A stretch of 6,117 nucleotides of DNA from NCBI GenBank assembly GCA_002383665.1, contig DFZI01000018.1, positions 1 to 6,117 on the forward strand, written 5' to 3'. This document shows positions 1 to 5,250 of the stretch, in pieces (the first letter of the stretch is position 1; every line of letters begins with the position of its first letter). The notes below the pieces were generated by a model. It searched no databases, was not told the origin of the DNA, and saw nothing but the letters and a program-made list of their open reading frames with translations. Source of the DNA: Dehalococcoidia bacterium UBA4060 (GTDB lineage: Bacteria; Chloroflexota; Dehalococcoidia; GIF9; UBA5629). The position numbers and the translations under genes are program-made.

Positions 1-1
1 C

Positions 2-1003
2 TTCATCAAATATTGCCATGACAACGGTGACTATAAGGGGAATAAACAAGCCTTCATGGCCGGCTCCTACGGCCCCTGCCGGCTGGGCAAATACTCCATA
101 GAGCAACAGCGCGTGCTCCAGGAGCTGGGAATTGACCTGCCTATCTGCACAAGTGTCTCCAACACGGCCTATCGCGACCTTAACATCGGGAAGGGGTTTG
201 AACGCCTGCTCTGGGGATGCATTGTGGCTACCGATTACCTGCAAAAGCTTCTCTGGCGCACACGGCCCTATGAGAAAGAACACGGCGCGACAGACAGCCT
301 GTTCACAGATTATATAGCCAGGATCGGCAAAATGCTCAGCAGGAAAGCCGAACTCAACAGCATCCTGCGGCAAGCTGCCTCTGACTTCGGTAAACTAATC
401 GATCAGGATTTGCCGCGACGCCCGCTCGTGGGCATCAACGGCGAGATATTTCTCCGTTCCCACGATTTCAGCAACTGCAACCTGGTCAGGGAATGTGAAA
501 ACGCCGGGCTGGAGGTCGTCGTATCTCCAGTGGGCGAGTGGCTTAAATACACCTCTTACCGTAATCTTGAGGATGCCATGCGCGACAGGCAGCCAATAAA
601 AGCGCTGGTTAGCTATATCAAGAAGTGTGTTCAGGAACACGATGAAGAGAAGGCGGCTTCCGGTTGCATGGCAATGCTGGACGAGAAGGAGCCTTCCACC
701 GAAACCCTGCTCAAGCTCTCAGGACGATGCCTCTCGCCCCGCTGCGGCAGTGAAGCCGTGCTCAGCCTGGGCAGCGGCATCCTCTGGCTGAAAGACCCCC
801 ATTTCGCCGGTGTTATCTCGGTTATGCCACATGGTTGCATGCCCGGCGGCATAGTGGCAGCCATGTCGGACAAACTCAGTGCCATGTACCATAAGCCCTG
901 GATCAACCTTACATACGACGGATTCATGGAGACCAACAACCTTTCCAGGATCAACAACTTCGCCGAGGTGCTCCGCTACTGCAACGGTACGGCTGCAATT
1001 TGA
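2..1003 (+). CDS. CoA-substrate-specific enzyme activase-related protein (2-hydroxyacyl-CoA dehydratase activator family), 3' part
   Basis: The frame is open from the left edge (codon 1 at base 2) to a TGA at 1001-1003, so the 5' part lies outside the window. The 333 visible residues resemble the C-terminal region of the large acyl-CoA dehydratase activase-related proteins (COG3580/COG3581, DUF2229 group). These pair an ATP-dependent activator domain with a 2-hydroxyglutaryl-CoA dehydratase-like fold. Hallmarks seen are SYGPCRLGKY at visible residues 22-31, with a Cys in a G-P-C-R context, and PHGCMPGG at 276-283. Such cysteines are thought to hold an iron-sulfur cluster. Family members are cytoplasmic, oxygen-sensitive and typical of strict anaerobes; most have no proven substrate. 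The ATPase domain is not visible, so whether this is the fused or the stand-alone form cannot be told. The ATG at 56 is internal, because coding similarity continues upstream of it. The gene is followed by a tRNA gene rather than an operon partner. Confidence 0.75.
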   Translation, partial: FIKYCHDNGDYKGNKQAFMAGSYGPCRLGKYSIEQQRVLQELGIDLPICTSVSNTAYRDLNIGKGFERLLWGCIVATDYLQKLLWRTRPYEKEHGATDSLFTDYIARIGKMLSRKAELNSILRQAASDFGKLIDQDLPRRPLVGINGEIFLRSHDFSNCNLVRECENAGLEVVVSPVGEWLKYTSYRNLEDAMRDRQPIKALVSYIKKCVQEHDEEKAASGCMAMLDEKEPSTETLLKLSGRCLSPRCGSEAVLSLGSGILWLKDPHFAGVISVMPHGCMPGGIVAAMSDKLSAMYHKPWINLTYDGFMETNNLSRINNFAEVLRYCNGTAAI

Positions 1004-1028
1004 GTTTTTCGCATCTTTTTGGTAAATT
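1000..1028 (+). promoter_or_regulatory. Candidate sigma-70-type promoter for tRNA-Ala
   Basis: TTGAGT (1000-1005) and TAAATT (1023-1028) are separated by exactly 17 nt. Each matches the consensus hexamer at four of six positions. Transcription would start near 1035, about 10 nt before the first base of the tRNA, which suits a short 5' leader removed by RNase P. The -35 box overlaps the stop codon of the upstream gene. The alternative is co-transcription with that gene, since no terminator is visible between them. Confidence 0.45.
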
Positions 1029-1044
1029 GATAACCTGTCGTTGT

Positions 1045-1120
1045 GGGGCTGTAGCTCAATTGGGAGAGCGTTTGACTGGCAGTCAAAAGGTAGTGGGTTC
1101 GAATCCCATCAGCTCCACCA
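1045..1120 (+). tRNA. tRNA-Ala (anticodon GGC)
   Basis: A complete 76-nt cloverleaf can be folded by eye. The acceptor stem is 1045-1051 with 1110-1116, the D stem 1054-1057 with 1066-1069, the anticodon stem 1071-1075 with 1083-1087, and the T stem 1093-1097 with 1105-1109 around TTCGAAT. The anticodon loop CTGGCAG puts GGC at 1078-1080, which reads GCC (alanine). The third acceptor pair is G-U (1047 with 1114), the G3:U70 identity element of alanine tRNAs, so the isotype is doubly supported. The discriminator base is A (1117) and the CCA end is encoded at 1118-1120. No intron or mismatch is seen. I found no second copy of its 3' end elsewhere in the window that would mark an integrated element. 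Confidence 0.97.
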
Positions 1121-1200
1121 TCACAATACAAAGTCCAAAACCCAACTGGCTCCAGGCAGACTATCAGATTCGCATGACGATAAAAATGTCGTGATCGCAC

Positions 1201-1219
1201 TTCCTGAACACGCCAGGAA
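1201..1219. terminator. Small perfect hairpin between the converging tRNA and thiN genes; possible weak terminator
   Basis: TTCCTG (1201-1206) and CAGGAA (1214-1219) form a 6-bp perfect inverted repeat around a 7-nt loop. It lies between the end of tRNA-Ala and the end of thiN, where a terminator for either strand would be expected. No real T-tract follows on either strand, so efficient intrinsic termination is doubtful. Nothing else recognisable is seen in 1121-1259. Confidence 0.25.
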
Positions 1220-1259
1220 CAATTTATATTATCTTAAAAAACGGGCATGCATTTTGGTT

Positions 1260-1874
1260 CTAACGGCGGCTGCCAGCATATAGATCGGCTATTTCTACTG
1301 CTATGGATGCTACTTCCACTGCATCTTTCCCCTGGACGAGGAAAAGCGGCTCCTTGCCCCAGCCAGCCCCCTCATAGTAGATGCCGGGCATCGCACCATG
1401 TTTGTTGAATAGCTGCTCGACTTTCCAGACCATGGAAGCACCGTCTAATTTCGCTACATCTTCCGGCTCTTGGCTACGGTCAAGCCAGCCTAAAAGCATC
1501 TCCTCCTTGCGGCAGTATTCCCGGACAACGGTAAGTATCCCCTCTTCAAACCTGAAATTTATGATGGCATTAACACTTTTATCATATTTCCGGGATTCGA
1601 TGATGCGCCGTGCCAGGTGGTCTGAGGCACCCCAGTCCGGCGCGGCTACAGCATGCGCACGTCCACGGTAAACCGTGATACGGCCCGGGAAGGCGGCCAC
1701 ATCATCAGGTGTGCGGGCATCGGGCAGGGCGTAGGCGATGTTGGTCCTTACCTCGGGTATGAGCGCACCGAAATCAGCGCAGGCCTCAAGGACGTGTAGC
1801 GCCGCAACCAGGTTACCCAGTATAACCTCGGCCTCCTTTCCCTTGTTTATTTCCGTCCTGTTTATTTCCATCAC
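1260..1874 (-). CDS. thiN: ThiN-family thiamine-phosphate synthase
   Basis: The 204-residue product matches the ThiN domain, known as the C-terminal part of archaeal and some bacterial ThiDN fusions. It couples hydroxymethylpyrimidine diphosphate with thiazole phosphate to give thiamine phosphate, the job done by the unrelated ThiE elsewhere. Motifs seen, in order: a helical N-terminus (1-40), RTNIAYALPDARTPDDVAAF (43-62) ending in a PGR, GASDHLAR (82-89), NFRF (106-109), DRSQEPED (132-139) and GAGWGKEP (169-176). The Arg and His residues in the first two blocks are the likely catalytic ones by family knowledge. There is no ThiD kinase domain, and no DNA-binding domain of the kind found in the ThiN-containing repressor ThiR. 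It starts 4 nt after thi4, so translation is probably coupled. The start is either GTG at 1874 or the adjacent ATG at 1871; a G-rich stretch abuts both and does not decide between them. Confidence 0.88.
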   Translation of the reverse strand: MMEINRTEINKGKEAEVILGNLVAALHVLEACADFGALIPEVRTNIAYALPDARTPDDVAAFPGRITVYRGRAHAVAAPDWGASDHLARRIIESRKYDKSVNAIINFRFEEGILTVVREYCRKEEMLLGWLDRSQEPEDVAKLDGASMVWKVEQLFNKHGAMPGIYYEGAGWGKEPLFLVQGKDAVEVASIAVEIADLYAGSRR

Positions 1875-1878
1875 CCCG

Positions 1879-2661
1879 TTAAATATTTTTGTCCAGCCTG
1901 GCGGATATCAATTCGGCTGCCCGCTTCCCGGAAAGCAGCATGCCACCGAACACAGGCCCCATGCGGGGCAGCCCATATACTGCATTAGCAGCCATTCCGG
2001 CTACAAACAGACCCGGGCAGACTTCCCCGGTATGCTGCATCACTTCTTTTTCAGCTACTTCCGCCCACATGGATTTTTCGCCGTCGATCCCGCCGCTGCC
2101 CGTATTCAACCTGTTATCCACCTTCCGCACCACAATTTTACAAACCTCGGCCTCATGACCGGTGGCATCGACGACATATTTAGATCTGACGGTCAGAGGA
2201 TCGACGTGCAACCTGGCCATCTCTACCGCACTCCAGTTTAAGACCAGCCCTGAAATGCGGTTATTTTCACGTATCATAACATCTTCCACGGTCATCAGGT
2301 TAAAAATACGTGCCCCGCTTTTTATCGCTTTATTACACAGTGCGGAGACAGATTCAACAGAATCAGCCACAAAATAGCCAGGCTGAAACTCCTCCGCCCT
2401 GATTTCAAACTCGTCCAGAATATGTCTGGCTTCACTTTGCACGACGATACGGTTGAACATCATGCCCCCACCCCACATCCCACCTCCGACACTGAGATGG
2501 CGCTCAAAAACAGCCACCTTTTTACGGCTCTGCGCCAGATAATAGGCGGCCGCCAGACCGGATGGGCCTGCACCGACAATTGCGACATCCACATCCGTAT
2601 ATTCAAGAAACTCTTTGAAATAGCTCCGGATAATTGCCTGTGAAATAACTATCTCATCCAT
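1879..2661 (-). CDS. thi4: Thi4-family thiazole synthase (archaeal/sulfide-type ADP-thiazole synthase)
   Basis: The 260-residue product makes the thiazole half of thiamine from NAD, glycine and sulfur. It has a Rossmann nucleotide-binding loop GAGPSG (30-35) followed by FER (52-54), the glycine-rich SVGGGMWGGGMMFN (57-70), VVDATGHEAE (163-172) and RMGPVFGGMLLSG (233-245). All are Thi4 hallmarks and all resemble methanogen enzymes more than yeast THI4. The fungal GPFGAFCAKR-like segment, which carries the sacrificial sulfur-donor cysteine, is absent. The sequence there is shorter and contains Cys174. By family knowledge such enzymes are iron-dependent and use free sulfide catalytically, which fits an anaerobe. 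The start is ATG at 2661, preceded 7 nt away by the strong ribosome site AAAGGAGA (2669-2676). An upstream in-frame ATG at 2712 lies inside the terminator hairpin and is rejected. The gene heads a two-gene operon with thiN. Confidence 0.92.
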   Translation of the reverse strand: MDEIVISQAIIRSYFKEFLEYTDVDVAIVGAGPSGLAAAYYLAQSRKKVAVFERHLSVGGGMWGGGMMFNRIVVQSEARHILDEFEIRAEEFQPGYFVADSVESVSALCNKAIKSGARIFNLMTVEDVMIRENNRISGLVLNWSAVEMARLHVDPLTVRSKYVVDATGHEAEVCKIVVRKVDNRLNTGSGGIDGEKSMWAEVAEKEVMQHTGEVCPGLFVAGMAANAVYGLPRMGPVFGGMLLSGKRAAELISARLDKNI

Positions 2662-2689
2662 GATGCGTTCTCCTTTGCAGAGCCTTTTA

Positions 2690-2728
2690 AAATAAAAAAC
2701 CAGAAGCTGCAAACAGGGCCTTCCGGTT
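2690..2728 (-). terminator. Intrinsic terminator of the TPP riboswitch (expression platform)
   Basis: On the minus strand AACCGGAAG (2728-2720) pairs with CTTCTGGTT (2706-2698), 9 bp with one G-U. A 13-nt loop can form three further inner pairs. A T-rich tract (2699-2690, TTTTTT then ATTTT) follows at once. The hairpin lies 8 nt downstream of the aptamer and 28 nt before the thi4 ribosome-binding site at its nearest edge. The leader is therefore built for transcriptional attenuation: ligand-bound RNA stops here, free RNA reads through. I could not settle which aptamer bases form the antiterminator. Confidence 0.85.
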
Positions 2729-2736
2729 ATTCAAAT

Positions 2737-2820
2737 ACTTCCCTACGCTCGCATTACCGAGATCAGGTTGTAAGGGTCACCCCGATCACATCGGAGTTCT
2801 CAGCCTTCCAGCTCCCCTAG
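2737..2820 (-). promoter_or_regulatory. TPP riboswitch (THI element) controlling thi4-thiN
   Basis: The minus strand carries the conserved TPP aptamer in order. An opening CTAGGGGAGC (2820-2811) is followed by GGCTGAGA, the pyrimidine-binding core. The P3 hairpin has arms 2797-2790 and 2786-2779 (8 bp around a 3-nt loop). Then come ACCCTTACAACCTGATC, the P5 arms CTCG and CGAG around GTAATG, and the closing GCGTAGGGAAGT ending at 2737. This is a compact class with no long P3 insertion. Thiamine pyrophosphate binding is expected to favour the terminator just downstream, giving feedback repression of thiazole synthesis and thiamine phosphate formation. Confidence 0.96.
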
Positions 2821-2840
2821 CAAATATTCAATTAGCCCAC

Positions 2841-2870
2841 ATTTTACAGGTAAGGCAGCCGGTTTATCAA
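2841..2870 (-). promoter_or_regulatory. Promoter of the thi4-thiN operon
   Basis: On the minus strand TTGATA (2870-2865) and TAAAAT (2846-2841) are 18 nt apart. Each matches the sigma-70 consensus at five of six positions. Transcription would start near 2834, about 14 nt before the riboswitch aptamer, giving a leader of about 173 nt. It is divergent from the kinase promoter on the other strand, with about 30 nt between the two -35 boxes. Confidence 0.7.
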
Positions 2871-2900
2871 ATAATCTTCCTGATTAAGTAATGCAAGCCC

Positions 2901-2929
2901 TTGACTCAGCCCACAGATTTATATATAGT
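2901..2929 (+). promoter_or_regulatory. Promoter of the cytidylate-kinase-like gene; predicts a leaderless mRNA
   Basis: TTGACT (2901-2906) and TATAGT (2924-2929) have the ideal 17-nt spacing, and each matches consensus at five of six positions. Only 8 nt separate the -10 box from the ATG at 2938. The expected start site (about 2936-2938) therefore falls on or just before the first codon, leaving no room for a ribosome-binding site, and none is visible. Confidence 0.7.
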
Positions 2930-2937
2930 TTTCAGCG

Positions 2938-3570
2938 ATGCAGGAAAATGAGCCTTATGTAATCACAATCAGCCGACAGTTGGGAAGCGGAGGGTCCTAT
3001 ATTGGTCAGCGCCTGTCCAGCAGGTTTGGTATATCATACTTTGATCGTGAAATAATCACCCGTGCAGCTCAAAAACTTAACGTGCCTGAAGACAACCTGA
3101 CACATCGCGACGAGAAGGTTACCCCTGCATGGCGTTCCATGGCGGCAGCAACTGTTTTCGGGAACCCCTATATTTATACCCCGCCCCCCAAAAATATGCC
3201 TACCGACAAAGAGCTCTTTCAGGCTGAGAATGATATCATCATGGATATAGCAAGGCAGGTATCTGCAGTCATCATAGGCCGGGGCGGCTATTGCATTTTA
3301 CGCAGCCACAGCAGACATTTGAGCATCTTTCTGCACGCAGATATGGCCTTTCGTGAGCAGCGCGTCCAGGAAGTATATCATGTATCATTGCAGGAAGCGC
3401 GGAAGATGATACAGTCCACGGACAGCTCCAGGGCAAGCTATCTCCATGCCAAAACGGGATGCGACTGGATGGATGTCAGGCAATACCATATTTGCCTGGA
3501 CACCAGCGTGCTGGGGCTCGAATTGGCCGAGGAAATCATCGCAAACACTGTGAAAGCGCGGTTCGGTTGA
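2938..3570 (+). CDS. Cytidylate kinase-like family protein
   Basis: The 210-residue P-loop kinase-fold protein resembles the cytidylate-kinase-like family (Cytidylate_kin2 type) rather than classical Cmk. It opens with ITISRQLGSGGSYIGQRL (9-26), a P-loop variant with G-S-G-G-S in place of a strict GxxGxGKS/T. Then come YFDREII (34-40), VIIGRGGYCIL (111-121), a basic lid-like RHLSIFLHADMAFREQRV (126-143), and YHICLDTS (183-190) near the C-terminus. All are in the order usual for the family, and the length is normal. Members are cytoplasmic and presumed nucleotide or small-molecule kinases, but the true substrate is usually unknown, so phosphorylation of CMP should not be assumed. The start is fixed by the promoter: the ATG sits 8 nt after the -10 box and has no ribosome-binding site. 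It is monocistronic as far as can be seen and divergent from the thiamine operon, with no obvious functional link. Confidence 0.85.
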   Translation: MQENEPYVITISRQLGSGGSYIGQRLSSRFGISYFDREIITRAAQKLNVPEDNLTHRDEKVTPAWRSMAAATVFGNPYIYTPPPKNMPTDKELFQAENDIIMDIARQVSAVIIGRGGYCILRSHSRHLSIFLHADMAFREQRVQEVYHVSLQEARKMIQSTDSSRASYLHAKTGCDWMDVRQYHICLDTSVLGLELAEEIIANTVKARFG

Positions 3571-3779
3571 CGGCTCTTCAATATGTGCTCTGGAGGAAGG
3601 AAGGACGCCTATTCTTAATGTTCACAAGATGCCGGTTAATGGCGAGTTTCACATCATATAACATATAACAGGTTCAAACACGTCTACTAATGACTCCCCG
3701 GTTGTCAACTTCTCCCTACCCTATCTAACTGCCTGATTAATAACCGTCTTGCAATATAACAATTAGAATGTAATTTTGC
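3571..3779. other. Intergenic stretch with no recognised gene
   Basis: This stretch lies between the kinase-like gene and the ATPase gene. A G/A-rich run at about 3591-3604 resembles a ribosome-binding site but has no start codon at a useful distance. The short run CATATAACATATAACA (about 3654-3669) is a simple tandem repeat. A TAGAAT hexamer at 3764-3769, 10 nt before the ATPase ATG, could be a -10 box but lacks a convincing -35 partner. No terminator hairpin for the kinase gene is seen. Confidence 0.4.
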
Positions 3780-4439
3780 ATGAATACATTAAACAAACCG
3801 TATATAGACAGGCTATTGAGATGCCCTGATGTATCGTTCTTCCTGTTCGGGCCACGAGGGAGTGGCAAGAGCACCTGGCTCAGGCACGTTTTACCAAGTG
3901 CGCTTTATCTGGACTTGCTGGATGCGTCTCTGTTCCTTGAGCTATCAGGCGACCCGCACCGGCTGGAAGCAATGGCTGCCAGCCTGCCGGACAAGGCCTG
4001 GATTATCCTGGATGAGATACAGAAGATACCCGCATTGCTGGATGAGGTGCACAGGCTGATAGAGAAACGCAACTGGAGGTTAGCGTTATGCGGGTCGTCG
4101 GCCAGGAAGCTGCGCAGGGGCGGCGCCAACCTGCTGGCGGGACGCGCCATCACCGTAAATATGGAAAGCTTCTCTGCTGTTGAGCTGGGCAAGGCACTTG
4201 ATTTAGATAGCTCGCTGGAATGGGGGTTGTTGCCCGTGGTGCAGATGGAGCCGGAGCAGGCGCCTGATATACTGGCAGCCTACCTGGACACACATATGCG
4301 GGAGGAGATACGGCAGGAAGGCTTGCTGCGCAATGTGCCACCTTTTATGCGTTTCATGTCGATTGCCAGGCAACTGAACGGGCAGGCGGTCAACATGCAG
4401 CAAACCGATAAAAAATACCCCTGGCCTGATCATAGTTGA
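3780..4439 (+). CDS. AAA_14/DUF4143-type ATPase, C-terminally truncated (probable pseudogene)
   Basis: The 219-residue product is the N-terminal ATPase half of the AAA_14 + DUF4143 family, whose members are usually about 380-450 residues. Walker A is GPRGSGKST (24-32), Walker B is WIILDEIQKIP (74-84), and the sensor region LALCGSSARKL (101-111) is followed by GGANLLAGRA (114-123). All look intact. Similarity continues through FMRFMSIARQLNGQAVN (189-205), the usual lead-in to the DUF4143 winged-helix and nuclease-like part. It then breaks off, and the last 12 or so residues are unrelated sequence read from the opposite-strand neighbour. The loss of the C-terminal domain points to a deletion or rearrangement near 4395-4410. 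The role of the family is poorly defined; it is widespread, often horizontally transferred and sometimes toxin- or defence-like. The ATG at 3780 has no ribosome-binding site; a weak -10-like box lies just upstream. Confidence 0.8.
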   Translation: MNTLNKPYIDRLLRCPDVSFFLFGPRGSGKSTWLRHVLPSALYLDLLDASLFLELSGDPHRLEAMAASLPDKAWIILDEIQKIPALLDEVHRLIEKRNWRLALCGSSARKLRRGGANLLAGRAITVNMESFSAVELGKALDLDSSLEWGLLPVVQMEPEQAPDILAAYLDTHMREEIRQEGLLRNVPPFMRFMSIARQLNGQAVNMQQTDKKYPWPDHS

Positions 4440-4742
4440 TGTCGATAGACCGGGATGCCATCTTACGCTGGCAGTAATAAAAGACAGGATTGTGAACCTG
4501 CACGTGAAAATACTGATTGAGGTCGCCGTACCACTCCTTCCACGTTGTCCACTCACTGCCGATGAACCCTATATCATCGGGATCTTTTAAGCGCATCCTG
4601 ACAGCGGGGAAAGGCAGCGACGGAATAATGCCACAGATAAATTCAATTAACCTTTCCAGAAAAATATCCACCATGGGGCATCGTCCACAAATATAGAAGC
4701 ATGCTTATACAGAGAGTTAACGCCGTAATCCCATCTTCGCAT
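4390..4742 (-). pseudogene. Unrecognised gene, frameshifted and 3'-truncated
   Basis: A minus-strand ATG at 4742 has a textbook ribosome-binding site, GGAGGT (4756-4751), 8 nt upstream. It opens a frame beginning MRRWDYGVNSLYKHASIF, which stops at a TAA (4649-4647) after 31 residues. Just before that stop, the adjacent frame carries a protein-like continuation containing IFLERLIEFI, DPDDIGFIGSEWTTWKEWYG and SRSIDINYDQARGIFYRF, ending at 4390. Adding one base to the five-base A/T run at 4660-4664 joins both parts into one product of about 117 residues, rich in Trp, Tyr and Phe. The C-terminal end collides with the truncated ATPase gene, so the 3' part of this gene also seems lost. I do not recognise the family, and no signal peptide or clear membrane segment is seen. 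The frameshift could be a real mutation, a sequencing or assembly slip in the homopolymer, or, less likely, slippage that is used. Confidence 0.6.
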
Positions 4743-4834
4743 GATTATGCACCTCCAATGGATGAAAAAGAGAAATTCAGAATGGTTAGCAGGGAAAAAA
4801 GCAGGGCAGGAAAATGATAAACTTCAGGGAAAGT

Positions 4835-5101
4835 TCAGACACAAACTTTAATGTCAGAATTTTCAAGAATCCTGGCAAGAGGCCCAGCAAAAGGCAGTTC
4901 CCCAACAGTAACCCCTGAACTCACATTGAGCAGCTCGATACCAATGGGATTGTTCTCTGCATCGAAATCGATATAGCGCGAGTCATCGAGCGATTTGGTG
5001 TAGGAAACTGGTTTATCATTGAGGCCGATATAGATTGCGTCTGCCTCTTTGTCATATTCAATTTTATGAAAGAATGGACCTGCCAATAGCATATCCTCCA
5101 T
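4835..5101 (-). CDS. DUF2283 domain-containing protein
   Basis: The 88-residue product matches DUF2283. Seen are HKIEYDKEADAIYIGL (12-27), then SLDDSRYIDFDAENNPIGIE (37-56) and LLNVSSGV (57-64), the two conserved blocks of this small beta-rich family. Length is normal, and a short tail ending SDIKVCV follows. DUF2283 genes often lie just downstream of DUF4258 genes and are suspected, not proven, to be the antitoxin or regulatory half of a toxin-antitoxin-like pair. Here a DUF4258-like tail ends 8 nt upstream (5110). The start at ATG 5101 is the longest choice; ATG 5092 (codon 4) is possible. The only ribosome-site-like sequence, GGTGGA about 12 nt before 5101, is weak, which would fit translation coupled to the lost upstream gene. 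Confidence 0.82.
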   Translation of the reverse strand: MEDMLLAGPFFHKIEYDKEADAIYIGLNDKPVSYTKSLDDSRYIDFDAENNPIGIELLNVSSGVTVGELPFAGPLARILENSDIKVCV

Positions 5102-5109
5102 TTACCATT

Positions 5110-5202
5110 TTAATCCACCCACACGGCTGTGACAATATTACCCTTAACCTGATTAACAACAACCTTTAAATTACGACCCCTGATATTAGCTATGTATTGC
5201 AT
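5110..5202 (-). pseudogene. Probable C-terminal remnant of a DUF4258-type gene
   Basis: In the minus frame ending with TAA at 5112-5110, the last 30 codons read MQYIANIRGR, then NLKVVVNQVK, then GNIVTAVWVD. The pattern RNLKVVV ... IVTAVWVD is typical of the last two beta strands of DUF4258 proteins, which are commonly encoded directly upstream of DUF2283 genes, as here (8 nt gap). The frame stays open further upstream, but that sequence does not look like the family and overlaps the A+T-rich plus-strand gene and its promoter. The 5' part is therefore probably replaced. The call rests on a short motif and position, so it is moderate at best. Confidence 0.5.
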
Positions 5203-5235
5203 TAAGTTCAAACATGGTTGTTTGACCAATATTCG

Positions 5236-5244
5236 TGATAGAAT
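5236..5244 (+). promoter_or_regulatory. Candidate extended -10 promoter for the two-TM protein gene
   Basis: TGATAGAAT (5236-5244) is an extended -10 element (TGn followed by TAGAAT, five of six to consensus). A weak -35-like TTGTTT at 5218-5223 is 15 nt away. The expected start site falls at about 5251, the A of the ATG, so this too would be a leaderless message. No ribosome-binding site precedes the ATG. Confidence 0.4.
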
Positions 5245-5250
5245 AGCGAT

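Noticed and set aside
1045..1120. tRNA-Ala as the attachment site of an integrated element covering the accessory half
   Set aside because: No repeat of the tRNA 3' end was found further right, no integrase is present, and intact housekeeping-type genes lie between the tRNA and the accessory region.
1172..1198. Possible hairpin ACGA/TCGT downstream of the tRNA
   Set aside because: Only four contiguous pairs form before a mismatch, so it is too weak to call.
1738..2241. Long plus-strand open frame opposite thi4 and thiN
   Set aside because: It crosses two well-supported genes on the other strand, its translation has low-complexity, shadow-like composition, and no ribosome site is seen.
2662..2712. 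Upstream in-frame start giving a 277-residue Thi4
   Set aside because: It overlaps the intrinsic terminator and has no ribosome site, while the ATG at 2661 has AAAGGAGA at 7 nt.
3619..3669. A 16-codon plus-strand frame in the gap before the ATPase gene
   Set aside because: The nearest G/A-rich run is about 15-25 nt upstream, too far to serve it, and the peptide shows no recognisable character.
4203..4556. Minus-strand open frame opposite the ATPase gene and across the joint
   Set aside because: It is the antisense of clear ATPase coding sequence, and its right part is a different frame from the convincing minus-strand gene fragment.
4820..4835. Inverted repeat AACTT/AAGTT after the DUF2283 gene as a terminator
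   Set aside because: The stem is only 5 bp, A/T-rich, and not followed by a proper T-tract.
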